Below are positions 26,590 through 37,080 of a stretch of DNA of 64,000 nt, piece after piece. Origin of the DNA: Thermocoleostomius sinensis A174. Its GTDB lineage: Bacteria > Cyanobacteriota > Cyanobacteriia > Elainellales > Elainellaceae. A program made the translations under genes and the position numbers. Numbering within the stretch: the stretch's first letter is position 1; every line of letters starts with the position of its first letter. The notes beneath the pieces were generated by a model. The model searched no databases, was not told the DNA's origin, and saw nothing but the letters and a program-made list of their open reading frames with translations. The stretch spans positions 3,511,026-3,575,025 of the forward strand of contig NZ_CP113797.1 in the NCBI RefSeq assembly GCF_026802175.1. Reading direction: 5' to 3'.

Positions 26590-29043
26590 TTATGGTTTCG
26601 ACGGTTTGAATGTCCGACGCAGCAGCAGCGAATTGGTCACAACACTGACCGAACTAAACGCCATAAAGGCACCCGCCGTTGCGGGGCTGAGAACAATCCC
26701 CAAGGTTGGCAGCAGGAATCCAGCGGCGATCGGAATTCCTAGCAGGTTATAAGCAAACGCCCAAAACAAATTTTGACGAATTTTATTGAAGGTGGCTTGA
26801 CTGAGGTGAATTGCCTCAACAACATCATGGAGACGATCGCGCATCAACACAATCCCAGCAGTTTCAATGGCCACATCGGTAGCTGAATGCAGGGCAATGC
26901 CAACCGTTGCTTGGGCTAACGCTGGAGCATCATTAATGCCATCGCCGACCATTGCCACTTGTTGCCCTTGCTGTTGTAGTTCAGCAATCATTGCCCCTTT
27001 CTGGGAGGGACGGACGTTTGCTAGAACGTCTTGTGTTGGTAAGCCCAACGAACTGGCAATAGCGTTGGCGGCAGCAGCGTGATCTCCAGTCATCATCATC
27101 ACCCGCAACCCCATTTTTCGCAGGTGGTCAATCGTCGATTGAGCATCGGGACGCACTGTGTCTTGAACCGCAATCAGCCCTACTAACTTTCCCGCGACAG
27201 CAACATAAACCACTGTTTTACCATCAGCGGCTAACTGCTGCGCCTGAGCATCGGCAGTATCAACATCAATGTGATGCTGAGTCAGCCATGCCGGAGTTCC
27301 TAACACAACTGCTTGTTCACCCACTAATGCAGAAACGCCCATTCCTGCTTCTGTATGAAACTGGTGAGCCAGCAGAACCGGAAGCTGCTGTTGTTTCGCC
27401 TGGGCTTGGATTGCCTTTGCCACTGGATGCTGCGTTCCGCTCTCTACACTGGCGGCGATTTGCAAAAGTTCAGCACCAGTGAGGGTATCGGTAAGAACAA
27501 TGCAGTCTGTAACCGTCGGGTTGCCCACTGTCAGAGTTCCAGTTTTATCGAATATGATTGTCTGGAGTTGATGCACCTTCTCTAATACATCACCACCCCG
27601 AATTAGCAACCCTTGCTCAGCCCCAATTCCCGAACTGACTAAAATCGCGGTTGGGGTGGCTAATCCTAAGGCACAGGGGCAAGCAATAACCAACACTGCG
27701 ATCGCCAGTTTGAGACTGAGTAGGAGGGGTGTTGGGGAAAGTATTGGTACAGAGGATGGCATGGGCATGGCATGAGCACTACCCACCGACCAAGGATGAT
27801 GGGCAAGAAGTTGATCAGACCAAAGCGGAAACCCGACGAAATACCAAAACAGAAATGTCAGAATGGCGATCGCGATGACGCCGTAGGTAAAATACCCAGC
27901 CACGACATCTGCTAGTTTCTGGATCGGAGCTTTCCGAGTTTGGGCTGCTTCGACCAGTGCAATAATTTGTGCCAAGGTTGTATCTGTACCCGTGCGGGTT
28001 GCTCTTAGAACAATCGCACTTGATAAATTCAAGCTGCCAGCCGTCAGTGAGTCTCCAGGCTGCTTGAGCACTGGCATAGATTCCCCAGTCAACATTGACT
28101 CATCCACTGTTGTCTGCCCAACCACCAGTTCACCATCTACCGGCACTTTTTCCCCTGGTAAAACCTGAAGCCATTCGCCAACTTTGACTTGATCGGCTGG
28201 GATTTCGATCGAGCTAGAGTGGAGCATGGCATTCTCGTTGGCGGGCTGTTGACCGCTGTTTGTTTGATGAGTTCTAACAATCTTGGCGGTTGTGGGCTGG
28301 AGAGCAATCAACGATTGAAAGGCGGCAGCAGCTTTACTTCTGGCCTGCTGCTCTAAGGCTCGTCCCAGTAGAATAAACCCGACCAACATGACGGGTTCAT
28401 CAAAAAAACATTCCCACCCTAACTGAGGAAATAGCAGCGCAATGACGCTGGTGGTATAGGCAATTAATGCTCCCAATCCTACCAAGGTGTTCATAGTAGG
28501 AGCGTTGTGGCGCAGTCCTCGCCAGCCGTCTGTCAGGATCGATCGCCCTGGCCCTAACAAGGCCGAGGTAGCTAGCCCCCAGTGCAGCCAAATGTTGCCC
28601 AATCCTGGAATGGTTAGCCATCCAAACTGATCGAGATGCCCAAGGGTAGAGAAGAACAATAAGGCTACGGCGATCGTGGCTTGACGAATCTGTTGCTGAG
28701 TTTCTTGCCGCTGTTGCTCTGCTGGATTGAGTGATGGCCCTGCTGAACGGCGACTATCCACTGAGCGGGGTCGAGTGGGAAAGCCAGATTCTGTAAGAGC
28801 CTCGGCGAGTGCGTCCGGACGCACCGTTCCTGCCTCACACGTCACCAAGGCTACCTCTGTCACCAAATTGACCGTTGCTGACACGACGCCAGGCTGCTGA
28901 GTCAGTTGCTTCTCAACTGTCTTGACACAACCTGCACATTTCATGCCTTCTACATCTAACGCAAAACTCTCTAGCTCAGCTTTTGACAATGACGGGGATA
29001 CGTCAAACTCAGGTGATTCTATCGACTTCGGAGCAATCTGCAT
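26590..29043 (-). CDS. Copper-type heavy-metal P1B-ATPase (CtaA/PacS/CopA-like)
   Basis: About 817 residues. An N-terminal metal-binding domain has the GMKCAGC site. About eight membrane helices follow, with the CPC transport motif (VIACPCALGLATP). Also present are the actuator TGES (MLTGESMPV), the phosphorylation site DKTGTLTVG, the HP motif (TQHPVAKAI) and MVGDGINDAPALAQ. CPC specifies Cu(I)/Ag(I) transport, at the plasma or thylakoid membrane. I use the ATG at 29043 because an AGGAAG lies nine bases upstream; an ATG at 29085 would add 14 residues with an extra CDC pair. Import versus export cannot be settled from sequence. Confidence 0.93.
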   Translation of the reverse strand: MQIAPKSIESPEFDVSPSLSKAELESFALDVEGMKCAGCVKTVEKQLTQQPGVVSATVNLVTEVALVTCEAGTVRPDALAEALTESGFPTRPRSVDSRRSAGPSLNPAEQQRQETQQQIRQATIAVALLFFSTLGHLDQFGWLTIPGLGNIWLHWGLATSALLGPGRSILTDGWRGLRHNAPTMNTLVGLGALIAYTTSVIALLFPQLGWECFFDEPVMLVGFILLGRALEQQARSKAAAAFQSLIALQPTTAKIVRTHQTNSGQQPANENAMLHSSSIEIPADQVKVGEWLQVLPGEKVPVDGELVVGQTTVDESMLTGESMPVLKQPGDSLTAGSLNLSSAIVLRATRTGTDTTLAQIIALVEAAQTRKAPIQKLADVVAGYFTYGVIAIAILTFLFWYFVGFPLWSDQLLAHHPWSVGSAHAMPMPSSVPILSPTPLLLSLKLAIAVLVIACPCALGLATPTAILVSSGIGAEQGLLIRGGDVLEKVHQLQTIIFDKTGTLTVGNPTVTDCIVLTDTLTGAELLQIAASVESGTQHPVAKAIQAQAKQQQLPVLLAHQFHTEAGMGVSALVGEQAVVLGTPAWLTQHHIDVDTADAQAQQLAADGKTVVYVAVAGKLVGLIAVQDTVRPDAQSTIDHLRKMGLRVMMMTGDHAAAANAIASSLGLPTQDVLANVRPSQKGAMIAELQQQGQQVAMVGDGINDAPALAQATVGIALHSATDVAIETAGIVLMRDRLHDVVEAIHLSQATFNKIRQNLFWAFAYNLLGIPIAAGFLLPTLGIVLSPATAGAFMAFSSVSVVTNSLLLRRTFKPSKP

Positions 29044-29273
29044 ACAATCGCACTTCCTGGGAACAGCTAGCTGAATGGCAGCCATACGAAAGTTGTATCA
29101 CTTTGCAACAGTTCAGCCTCTTCTTTAGAGAGTAGGCGAAGAATTGTCAAATTGCCCAGAAGGTAAAGATTTTTCTAATAGGTGATTTAGCGTATTACGC
29201 ATATACGCCCTACACAAGGAATGTATAGTTTCAGGACCCAATTTCCATTCTTCCTGCCAGTTACTTCCGGTGA

Positions 29274-29993
29274 TCACTCGTCGCTAGAGAGTTGTAGTCC
29301 GAAAACGCTTTCATACGCTGCAATGTAAGTGCAGTAGCTGAGGGGAATGGTAATTAGCAATCCCAATCCGAAGGGCAATAGTCCAACCAGATTAATCAAA
29401 AACAGCAATAATCCTAGCCCAAAGAATGAAAACCAGCGCTTCGTAATCACGCGGCGACTAGTCTCCATAGCTTGCCAAAAGTCCATTTTGCGCTCAAGGA
29501 TCAGCGGAAAGACAAGCCCATAAGCAACCGCCAAATAGATCCCTGGAATAATCAGCAGCAGAAAGCCGAGAACAATTAAAATCGAAGTGACGAGTCTAGC
29601 TAGCAGCAGGGGAAGAAAGTAGTGAAAGCCCCGAAAGAAGTCGCTAAAGCTTGTCAATCGCTGTTTGGCAAGCTTAAGGGCAACTAAATAAAACCCAGCT
29701 TCTAACGCTGGAGAAACAATAAAGCTCGCAGCATTCAGCAGAGGCGCAATGCCAGTTGAAGGACGATTAGTAGACGGATCAACCGAGGCGGGGTCCAGAA
29801 TAGCGGCAATGATGGCGAGGGCGATCGGAATAACGAACACAAAAATCGCAGTAAAGCCAATGAAACTCCCTAGCTTTTGCTGCAACAGATCCCAGCCGCG
29901 CCCTAGATAGCTGCTGATGTCTGTCGCATATCCTTCTCGAATGAGAGAATCAATGCTTTTAGGACTCTCGTTAGGACTCTCGCGGTAGGACAT
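29274..29993 (-). CDS. Multi-helix membrane protein, conserved hypothetical
   Basis: About 239 residues with roughly six membrane segments. They include FIGFTAIFVFVIPIALAII, the pair around LIVLGFLLLIIPGIYLAVAY, and the C-terminal GLGLLLFLINLVGLLPFGLG and ITIPLSYCTYIAAYESVFG. The motif FWQAMETSRRVITKRW between helices is the conserved cytosolic loop of a family of integral membrane proteins widespread in bacteria (glycerophosphodiesterase-membrane-domain/DUF975-like). No function is assigned. The ATG at 29993 (MSYRESPN) is preferred over the one at 30086, which adds 31 residues of non-membrane, basic sequence. Confidence 0.75.
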   Translation of the reverse strand: MSYRESPNESPKSIDSLIREGYATDISSYLGRGWDLLQQKLGSFIGFTAIFVFVIPIALAIIAAILDPASVDPSTNRPSTGIAPLLNAASFIVSPALEAGFYLVALKLAKQRLTSFSDFFRGFHYFLPLLLARLVTSILIVLGFLLLIIPGIYLAVAYGLVFPLILERKMDFWQAMETSRRVITKRWFSFFGLGLLLFLINLVGLLPFGLGLLITIPLSYCTYIAAYESVFGLQLSSDE

Positions 29994-30079
29994 GCCTAAA
30001 CTCCCACTGGTTGCCCGAACCAACGCGCTCGACCAAATTATACTTCGCCGCTCACGGAACTGGAAGAAAAGTTCACATC

Positions 30080-30385
30080 TCAACAAGACGTTGATTCGGT
30101 GATCGATTCTGTTACTGCCCCAGAAATAGGAACAGATGAAACAGATGAAGATGTTTGCATTTCATGGAGTGGTTGCCATCCAGCTTGCCAGAGCGATCGT
30201 TTTTTCAATTGTTGAGCATTAATCCAAAATCGAACCGACGGATCACAAGCGGCCACCAGTTCAGCAAATACCCACTGTCCTTGATTTTTACGATTCATTA
30301 CCTGAAAATGCCGCCATCCCCAGGTTGGTTGCTGTGCTGTCCATTTGGACCCAACTAAATGCGGGAACTTTTGCTTCTTAGACAT
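30080..30385 (-). CDS. TIGR02450 family Trp-rich protein
   Basis: 101 residues, rich in Trp. The conserved part is KFPHLVGSKWTAQQPTWGWR, HFQVMNRKNQGQWVFAELVA, ACDPSVRFWINAQQLKKRSL and WQAGW. This matches the small Trp-rich TIGR02450 family known from cyanobacteria and gamma-proteobacteria, with no known function. The C-terminal 28 residues are a low-complexity Ser/Thr/Val tail. It lies 86 bases upstream of the membrane protein on the same strand. Confidence 0.85.
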   Translation of the reverse strand: MSKKQKFPHLVGSKWTAQQPTWGWRHFQVMNRKNQGQWVFAELVAACDPSVRFWINAQQLKKRSLWQAGWQPLHEMQTSSSVSSVPISGAVTESITESTSC

Positions 30386-30955
30386 TTGTTAACGTTTAAG
30401 GAATATTTGAATCTGCCTTATTTGTCATCTTAATCAATGCCAAAAATATCAGAAATTCGTGGGTCAATCAGTCCCCGATTTAGGTAATGTTCGGTTATGC
30501 TGAGTTCATTAGAATGGCTGAACTTGCTTGACCTGCAATCTAGCTACGTTAAAAATCAATTGAACTTGCTGCCTGACTTGTTGTGAAGCCTATATTTTTG
30601 TCGAATCCGTGCAACTACTCTACTTTGAGCTTATCCTGTACTCATGTGCCGTTTATTCGGGACATAAAACTGGAAAAAGTGATAGCAATTTTTGTGAGAA
30701 AAGTTACAATCGGAGAGGTCTCAACAAAATTCAGAGGCAGTGAAGTTCCGCACTGGTGCTTTTCCCAGTCTTTCTGGCGAGAAGCGATCGTGCCTCTTAA
30801 GGTTGATTGCAGGGAACTGAGGTTTTTGACGGATTGGCGTCCATTGGCAATTCAGTGATTGAATCAAGTTATTGGAACGCTATTGAGGTCGTGATATTCC
30901 CTAAATTAATACTGTTAACCTGATCGTTTGACACAAGGAGCATGAGGAGCGCGGC
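30386..30955. other. sigA upstream region
   Basis: 570 bases between divergent genes with no supported ORF. A 91-codon frame at 30583-30858 lacks coding character. A ribosome site (AAGGAG, 30936-30941) lies before the sigA start. Confidence 0.45.
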
Positions 30956-32092
30956 ATGACCCAGGCTAACGACGTACTCGAAACCATTGACCCGTCTGAG
31001 AGTGATTTTGAGGGACTCTTAATAGATGAAGGAGATGATCGAGACGATATTTTTGATGCACAGCCTGACGAAGAGGACGGTAAAGAGGGAAAAGGTTCTT
31101 CTCGCCGTCGAACCCAAGCAAAGAAAAAGCATTACACCGAAGATTCGATTCGACTCTATCTCCAAGAAATTGGTAGAATCCGACTGTTGCGTGCCGACGA
31201 AGAAATTGAACTAGCTCGCAAAATTGCGGATTTGTTGGAGTTGGAACGGGTTCGAGATCGGTTGTGCGAACGCTTGGAGCGTAGCCCACAGGACCTTGAA
31301 AAGGAACTAGAGCTTTGGGCGAATGAGGTGAATCAACCTCTCCCTAAGTTCCGCAGGCGCCTGCATGAGGGACGACGGGCTAAGGAAAAGATGGTGCAAT
31401 CTAACCTGCGGTTGGTTGTCTCAATCGCTAAAAAGTACATGAATCGAGGATTGTCCTTTCAAGATCTCATCCAAGAGGGCAGCTTGGGGTTGATTCGAGC
31501 CGCTGAAAAGTTTGACCACGAGAAAGGCTACAAGTTTTCAACCTATGCTACGTGGTGGATTCGTCAAGCTATTACTCGGGCCATTGCCGATCAATCTCGG
31601 ACAATTCGGCTTCCGGTTCACCTTTATGAAACTATCTCTCGAATTAAGAAAACAACCAAATTGCTGTCTCAGGAAATGGGGCGTAAGCCGACTGAAGAAG
31701 AGATTGCAACTCGCATGGAGATGACAATCGAGAAGCTGCGGTTTATTGCTAAGTCCGCTCAATTACCGATCTCACTGGAAACGCCGATCGGGAAAGAGGA
31801 AGACTCTCGCTTGGGAGATTTTATAGAATCTGACGGTGAAACTCCAGAAGATCAAGTTTCAAAAAATCTACTACGGGAAGATTTAGAGAGTGTCCTGGGA
31901 ACACTCAGTCCTCGCGAGCGGGATGTGCTGCGGTTACGCTATGGACTGGATGATGGCCGAATGAAGACTCTAGAGGAGATTGGACAGATCTTCAACGTCA
32001 CCCGCGAGCGCATTCGCCAAATAGAGGCCAAGGCTTTACGCAAATTGCGTCATCCGAATCGTAACAGTGTTTTGAAGGAGTATATCCGTTAA
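30956..32092 (+). CDS. sigA: Primary RNA polymerase sigma factor (group 1)
   Basis: 378 residues, the short SigA/RpoD typical of cyanobacteria. An acidic N-terminus (to about 50) precedes region 1.2 ([16 protein letters not shown]). Region 2 follows ([20 protein letters not shown], then [20 protein letters not shown], which binds the -10 element), then region 3. Region 4 has the -35-binding helix [19 protein letters not shown]. Group 1 status is inferred from the complete region 1.2 and the housekeeping context. The start ATG at 30956 sits 15 bases after an AAGGAGC site. An intrinsic terminator follows 28 bases after the stop. Confidence 0.92.
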   Translation: MTQANDVLETIDPSESDFEGLLIDEGDDRDDIFDAQPDEEDGKEGKGSSRRRTQAKKKHYTEDSIRLYLQEIGRIRLLRADEEIELARKIADLLELERVRDRLCERLERSPQDLEKELELWANEVNQPLPKFRRRLHEGRRAKEKMVQSNLRLVVSIAKKYMNRGLSFQDLIQEGSLGLIRAAEKFDHEKGYKFSTYATWWIRQAITRAIADQSRTIRLPVHLYETISRIKKTTKLLSQEMGRKPTEEEIATRMEMTIEKLRFIAKSAQLPISLETPIGKEEDSRLGDFIESDGETPEDQVSKNLLREDLESVLGTLSPRERDVLRLRYGLDDGRMKTLEEIGQIFNVTRERIRQIEAKALRKLRHPNRNSVLKEYIR

Positions 32093-32120
32093 TTAGATCA
32101 ACAATTTTATAAAGTTTATG

Positions 32121-32150
32121 GGGCAGGAATTTCCTGCCCTATTTTTGTTT
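32121..32150 (+). terminator. Intrinsic terminator of sigA
   Basis: Perfect 8-bp GC-rich stem (GGGCAGGA 32121-32128 with TCCTGCCC 32132-32139), three-base loop, then TATTTTTGTTT. Confidence 0.92.
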
Positions 32151-32271
32151 GCCTCACTAATCTCTGATTAGGTCAAAGTTAAGTTTCCCATCGACCCACT
32201 ATATGAATTGATTCACTGCTTCTCCATTCAACGGTTTTGGCAGTCGCACTGCCACACTTCTGCTTTCGTTT

Positions 32272-35200
32272 CTACTTTGCTTCCATCCAGTTTTCCCCAG
32301 CGCGTACTTCAACCTTGAGCGGCACACTCAAGTCCACTGCCGATTCCATCGTGTCTTTAATGTGAGGTTGCAACTGCTGCCAATCTTCCGGATGGACTTC
32401 AAAGACGAGTTCATCGTGTACTTGCAGCAATAGGTGAGCGCGATAGGATTTCAGCAGTTCGTGCAGTTTTACCATGGCAATTTTAATGATATCGGCGCTG
32501 GAGCCTTGAATGGGAGCGTTGGCAGCAGCGCGCAGTAGCTGCGCATCGTACTGATCGCGGAATTTAATTTTGCTTAGATCAATATCGTTGGGGTTCTTGC
32601 CCCGCAATGACTTCAGGTTGTTGCTGGCAAAGTTGAAATAGCGCCGCCGACCTTTGATTGTTGTGACATAACCATTGCCGATCGCTTCTCGTTGCATTTG
32701 TTGCAAATAGGCAAAGACATTGGAATATTCTTGGTTAAAGCGTTCAATAAAGACTTTGGCTTCAGAGGTAGACGAACCCGATTCACGGGCAAATCGCTGG
32801 GCACCCATGCCATAGATGACACCGAAGTTAATCACTTTTGCCAGACGCCGTTCCTCGGGTGTGATTTCGTCTTTTTGGAACAACAAGCGAGCCGTTAGTG
32901 CGTGAATATCCTGATTGTTTTTGTAGGTTTCTAGTAGCACGGGTTCTTGGCTCAGGTGGGCTAGAATCCGCAGTTCAATTTGTGAATAGTCTGCCGCCAC
33001 GATGAGCCAATTTGGTTCGGGAATAAATGCAGCCCGAATCTGCCGACTAAATGCTGTGCGAATCGGAATATTTTGCAAATTGGGATTGGAGGAAGACAGT
33101 CGCCCGGTGGTCGTAATTGCCTGGTTAAAGTCTGTATGAACTCGTTGCGTGTCCGATCGAATCAAGTTGGGCAACGCATCTACGTAGGTAGACTTGAGTT
33201 TAGACAACGTGCGATGTTCAATCACACTACTCACGACTGTGTATTGCCGCTGTTTTTCTGTCAAAGCGTCTGATTGATTGCTCTGTTTTAGCGTTTCAAT
33301 TTCTGCCTCAAGGCGATTTTGCAGTTTTTCTAATGTGGCTGCGTCGGTAGAATATCCAGTTTTGGTTTTGCGCGACAACTTGCGATCGAGTCCTAGTTTT
33401 TCAAACAGCAATTCTGCAAGTTGCTTGGGAGAACCAAGGCTAAATTTATCGCCGGCTGCTTCGTAGGCCTGTTGTTCGATTGTGTGGAGGTCTTGCTCTA
33501 GGCGCTTGGAAAACTGTTGAAGATAGGTGCGATCGACGCGAATGCCTGTGTATTCCATTTCGGCCAGAACAGGCTCTAGCGGTTGCTCAATGTCTAAGAG
33601 CAGTTCGTAGAGATGCGGAATTGCCTGTAGCTCCGATCGCAACTTGGGGACGAGTTGGAAGGCGACATAGGCATCCATGCCACAGTAGTTGGCCACAGAC
33701 TGCACATCTAGATCGGCGATTGTTTTGCCTTTGGGGACTAAATTCTCATAGCTTTGAGACAGCAGATTCAGATACTTTAGGCCCAAATCTCCCAAATTAT
33801 GGCTATTTTCTGGATTTAATACATAGCTAGCCAGCATCGTATCAAACACTACGCCACGCAGGGTAATCCCTTGACAACGAAGCACGAGGCGATCGAATTT
33901 GGCATTTTGTAGCACTTTGGGATAGTCGGCGCTTTCCAAAATTGGACGTAGGGCATCGAGCACCAACCCTTTGTCGAGGTTGGTGCCTTCGCGATGGTTG
34001 ATTGGAATATAAGCCATGTCCGATCGCCCCGTTCCCCAACAGCAACCAATTCCTACCAATTCTGCGTCTCGGGGTTCTAGTGCGGTCGTTTCGGTATCCC
34101 AAGCAACCGGATTAGAAGTATCTTTGTGCGTGACAAGGGTGTTGACCAGAGCGGTTAGCTTTTCAGGAGAGTCAACAATCTGCGGCAAAATGGTAGCGGT
34201 GGTGGCTCGTTGGCTAGCTTCGGTTTCTTCAGCCGTAAAGAAGTCTAGGTCGTCGTCAACATCAAACTCAACTGCTTGGTTGGAATCAGTCCGAGTCGAA
34301 TCGTCTGAGGAAGACTCTTCCTCCATGAGTTTTCCACCCAAAAGTTGCTGAATGTGGTTAATGCGGCTAGCAAATTGCCGAAATTCTAGTTTCTCTAACA
34401 GTGGGGCTAGGGCTTCTACATCAAAGCCCTTTAGTTTGAAGTCGTCTAAGCTCAAAATCACTGGCACATCCAAATGAATTTGGGCCATGTACTGCGAATG
34501 TAGGGCGGATTCTTTGCCCTCCTCCAATCTTTTTCTGACCGCACCTTTAATTTGATCCAATGAAGCATACACATGCTCCAACGACCCGTAGGTATTGAGG
34601 AGTTGCACGGCCGTTTTATCGCCAATGCCCTTGACACCGGGAATATTATCAGACGGATCGCCACATAGTGCTTTATAGTCAACCACCTGCGAGGGCAGGA
34701 TGCCCATCTTTTGTTTGACTTGCTCTAACCCAAATTCCTTAGGAGGGGGAGTGCCTTTACCGAAGGTTGTACTGAGGTAGAGTACGGTAATGTGCTGCTG
34801 CGGATCAACTAGCTGGAATAAGTCTCGATCGCCCGACAGAATTTTGACTCGAAAGCCTTCAGCACTGGCCCGACGCGCAATTGTGCCAATCACATCATCC
34901 GCTTCATAGCCTGGAGCGGTGACAATGGGAAGCTGGAGCGCTGCCAGCAATTCCTGAAGGTTCTTCAAATCGGGAATAAAATCCTCGGGGGTTTCCGGTC
35001 TGCCGGCTTTGTAGGTTTCGTCGGCTTCGTGGCGATAAGTAGGACCACCTAAATCGAAGGCAATCATGACATGTTCAGGGCGTTCTGCTTCCAACGTATC
35101 CAAAAGGGCTTTGAGAAAGCCGTAGGAAACACTAGTAGGAATGCCAGTCTTGGTTCGCAGTCCCCCTTCTCGACCTTTGGCATACGCGAAATAGGCCCGA

Positions 35201-35286
35201 AAGGCAAGGGAATGCCCATCGATCAACAAAATTTTTGGAGAGGTTGGGGTCGGGGACATAGGCAAGGAGAATGAGTCGGTTGCCAT
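32272..35286 (-). CDS. polA: DNA polymerase I
   Basis: About 1004 residues with all three domains. The N-terminal 5'-3' exonuclease has ILLIDGHSLAFRAYFAY, GYEADDVIGTIA and GDPSDNIPGVKGIGDKTA. The 3'-5' exonuclease keeps its acidic pair (AWDTETTALEP), so proofreading looks active. The family A polymerase has VAADYSQIELRILAHLS (motif A), RRLAKVINFGVIYGMGA (O-helix) and LLQVHDELVFEVH (motif C). It fills gaps and removes RNA primers. ATG 35286 is listed; ATG 35259 is an alternative, while the one at 35325 adds 13 unrelated residues. Convergent with sigA. Confidence 0.95.
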   Translation of the reverse strand: MATDSFSLPMSPTPTSPKILLIDGHSLAFRAYFAYAKGREGGLRTKTGIPTSVSYGFLKALLDTLEAERPEHVMIAFDLGGPTYRHEADETYKAGRPETPEDFIPDLKNLQELLAALQLPIVTAPGYEADDVIGTIARRASAEGFRVKILSGDRDLFQLVDPQQHITVLYLSTTFGKGTPPPKEFGLEQVKQKMGILPSQVVDYKALCGDPSDNIPGVKGIGDKTAVQLLNTYGSLEHVYASLDQIKGAVRKRLEEGKESALHSQYMAQIHLDVPVILSLDDFKLKGFDVEALAPLLEKLEFRQFASRINHIQQLLGGKLMEEESSSDDSTRTDSNQAVEFDVDDDLDFFTAEETEASQRATTATILPQIVDSPEKLTALVNTLVTHKDTSNPVAWDTETTALEPRDAELVGIGCCWGTGRSDMAYIPINHREGTNLDKGLVLDALRPILESADYPKVLQNAKFDRLVLRCQGITLRGVVFDTMLASYVLNPENSHNLGDLGLKYLNLLSQSYENLVPKGKTIADLDVQSVANYCGMDAYVAFQLVPKLRSELQAIPHLYELLLDIEQPLEPVLAEMEYTGIRVDRTYLQQFSKRLEQDLHTIEQQAYEAAGDKFSLGSPKQLAELLFEKLGLDRKLSRKTKTGYSTDAATLEKLQNRLEAEIETLKQSNQSDALTEKQRQYTVVSSVIEHRTLSKLKSTYVDALPNLIRSDTQRVHTDFNQAITTTGRLSSSNPNLQNIPIRTAFSRQIRAAFIPEPNWLIVAADYSQIELRILAHLSQEPVLLETYKNNQDIHALTARLLFQKDEITPEERRLAKVINFGVIYGMGAQRFARESGSSTSEAKVFIERFNQEYSNVFAYLQQMQREAIGNGYVTTIKGRRRYFNFASNNLKSLRGKNPNDIDLSKIKFRDQYDAQLLRAAANAPIQGSSADIIKIAMVKLHELLKSYRAHLLLQVHDELVFEVHPEDWQQLQPHIKDTMESAVDLSVPLKVEVRAGENWMEAK

Positions 35287-35461
35287 CACTGACAGTATGT
35301 CTAACTGGCAGCATTGGCTCGTCAATTGACGATAGCCGTTGACAGGCAGTATTGACTATTGACTATAGAGACACAAAATTTCCGTCTCTGCAACTCAGTG
35401 TCCTTGACCTGATGATTCCCTTGATCACGAGATGACCTACATGAGATGACCTAGATGCGTC

Positions 35462-36094
35462 CTACGACTGCTTGGGTTTAGGTTCAAGCAGCTTGGCTGG
35501 AATGCCAACCGCCGTATAGCCGGCCGGGATATCTTTGACGACGACTGCATTGGCCCCGATCGCAGCATCATCACCAATGGTCACATCCCCTAAAATTTTA
35601 GCTCCGGCCCCAACATTGACTCGGTTTCCCAACTTGGGGGCGTCTAAGGGGCGATCGAGATAACGATTTCCCAACGTCACCCCTTGCCGAATGATGCAAT
35701 CATCGCCAATGATGCAATGCCCATGAATAATAATCGCTCCCTGATGTTCAATCACTACGCGCCGCCCCAGTTGCACCGTATAGGGCAGATCGATGCCGTA
35801 GGTATTGCGAACCTTGCGATACAACATGCGATAAAACACGCTGAACGGAGCGCGTAGAAGCTTGGGTTCAAGGGTCATCCGCCATACGCCAAATCGTTGA
35901 ATCGCAACGGCCCGAAATCCTGGCTTTGTCCAATCGCGACCGTGGGCTTCCCAGTCTTCCTTAATTTGTTGCCATAGACCCAGCGAACCTGGCTGCGTTG
36001 CGGTAGAACTATTAGAATTCGCAGAGGATTCCGAGTTGCTAGTGTCAGGTGCGATGGCAACCTGTCCATTGTCACGAGTGTTGAGAGGACTCAA
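35462..36094 (-). CDS. Serine-acetyltransferase-like hexapeptide acyltransferase
   Basis: 210 residues. A short CysE-type helical N-terminus (LWQQIKEDWEAHGRDWTKPG) precedes a left-handed beta-helix with TVQLGRRVVIEHQGAIIIHG, CIIGDDCIIRQGVTLGNRY and VGAGAKILGDVTIGDDAAIG, ending KDIPAGYTAVGIPAKLL. The His in the IEHQGAIIIHGHC region is the likely catalytic base. Cysteine synthesis (CysE) is one reading. The four-base overlap with the glycosyltransferase gene and the nearby Wza/Wzc genes favour a polysaccharide acetyltransferase (compare WcaB/EpsC-like enzymes). The Ser/Asn-rich leader of about 30 residues is not part of the fold. Confidence 0.83.
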   Translation of the reverse strand: MSPLNTRDNGQVAIAPDTSNSESSANSNSSTATQPGSLGLWQQIKEDWEAHGRDWTKPGFRAVAIQRFGVWRMTLEPKLLRAPFSVFYRMLYRKVRNTYGIDLPYTVQLGRRVVIEHQGAIIIHGHCIIGDDCIIRQGVTLGNRYLDRPLDAPKLGNRVNVGAGAKILGDVTIGDDAAIGANAVVVKDIPAGYTAVGIPAKLLEPKPKQS

Positions 36095-37080
36095 ATTTCT
36101 ACCCCCTTTACAAGTACGCTATTGCGCAGGAAATCGATCAAGAAATTGGGTGGATCTTCATCGGGCTTGCGTTGAATGGCTCGCCGCAATCGCCACAGGC
36201 TAAAGCTAAATGTCCAAACAATTTCGGTCAGTAGTGCATACCACCAGCCATAGTTTTTAACAAAAAACCGTCGCCGCGAATCAAACCAATAGGTGGGACG
36301 ACGTTTAGGTTTAATTTTAGTATCGGTTACACCGGAACTTTGCCCGACATAATGAATGACTCGGCTCTCGGGAACATACCAGCACGGCCATCCCGCCCGG
36401 TTGGCAGCCAGACAAAAATCAACTTCCTCGTAATAGAGAAAGTATTTTTCATCCATTAAACCCACATCATCAAACACTTGGCGGCGAATAATCATACTGG
36501 CCCCCGCCACCCAATCGGTTTGACAAGGCACGTCAGACACCGGAGGGGCTACAATCCAACGGGATAACAGCTTAGTCACAATGCCAAGCCGCAAGCCACC
36601 GTCCAACTCAGCTAAAAGATTGGGAAACCGAAACGCCGATCGCTGTGGGGTGCCATCTGGGTCTTCAAGCCGGCTACCGGCAATGCCCACCTCTGGATGC
36701 GCATCCATGAATGCGACTAGGGTTTTAACGGCACCTGGATAGACCACCGTATCGGGATTGAGCAGCAGAATATAGTCCGGAGGAGGATCAGTCGCCAAAG
36801 CCGGCCGAATCGCAGCATTGTTACCAGCGGCATAGCCGCCATTGTGATCAAGGGGCATAAAAGATACCCAATCACCCCAGTTTTCAGTCGCAATTGCCCG
36901 TTGAATTCGTTCGACTGAGCCATCATTAGAGGCATTATCCACTACTACTACCTGGGTATTGGGTAAAGCTGCCACTTCATCCACAAGCGATCGCAAACAA
37001 TCAACGGTAAGATCAGGCGTTCGGTAGTTGAGAATTATGATTGTCAGACGAGGTGCACCTAACTTAATAACGTCAGTCAT
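36091..37080 (-). CDS. Glycosyltransferase family 2 (rhamnosyltransferase-like)
   Basis: About 329 residues: LTIIILNYRTPDLTVDCLRS, VVVDNASNDGSVERIQ, the GGYAAGNNAAIRPAL loop and the metal-binding LLLNPDTVVYPG. Then come WVAGASMIIRRQVFDDVG and DEKYFLYYEEVDFCLAANRA, the hallmark of WbbL-type dTDP-rhamnosyltransferases. One hydrophobic segment (WWYALLTEIVWTFSFSLW) lies near the C-terminus. The start at ATG 37080 (MTDVIKLG) is preferred; ATG 37125 would add 15 residues. Its stop overlaps the acyltransferase start (ATGA, 36091-36094). The pair diverges from the Wza/Wzc genes. Confidence 0.88.
   Translation of the reverse strand: MTDVIKLGAPRLTIIILNYRTPDLTVDCLRSLVDEVAALPNTQVVVVDNASNDGSVERIQRAIATENWGDWVSFMPLDHNGGYAAGNNAAIRPALATDPPPDYILLLNPDTVVYPGAVKTLVAFMDAHPEVGIAGSRLEDPDGTPQRSAFRFPNLLAELDGGLRLGIVTKLLSRWIVAPPVSDVPCQTDWVAGASMIIRRQVFDDVGLMDEKYFLYYEEVDFCLAANRAGWPCWYVPESRVIHYVGQSSGVTDTKIKPKRRPTYWFDSRRRFFVKNYGWWYALLTEIVWTFSFSLWRLRRAIQRKPDEDPPNFLIDFLRNSVLVKGVEI

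Noticed and set aside
30583-30858. 91-codon frame upstream of sigA
   Set aside because: Composition is unlike neighbouring genes, there is no ribosome site and no recognisable family.
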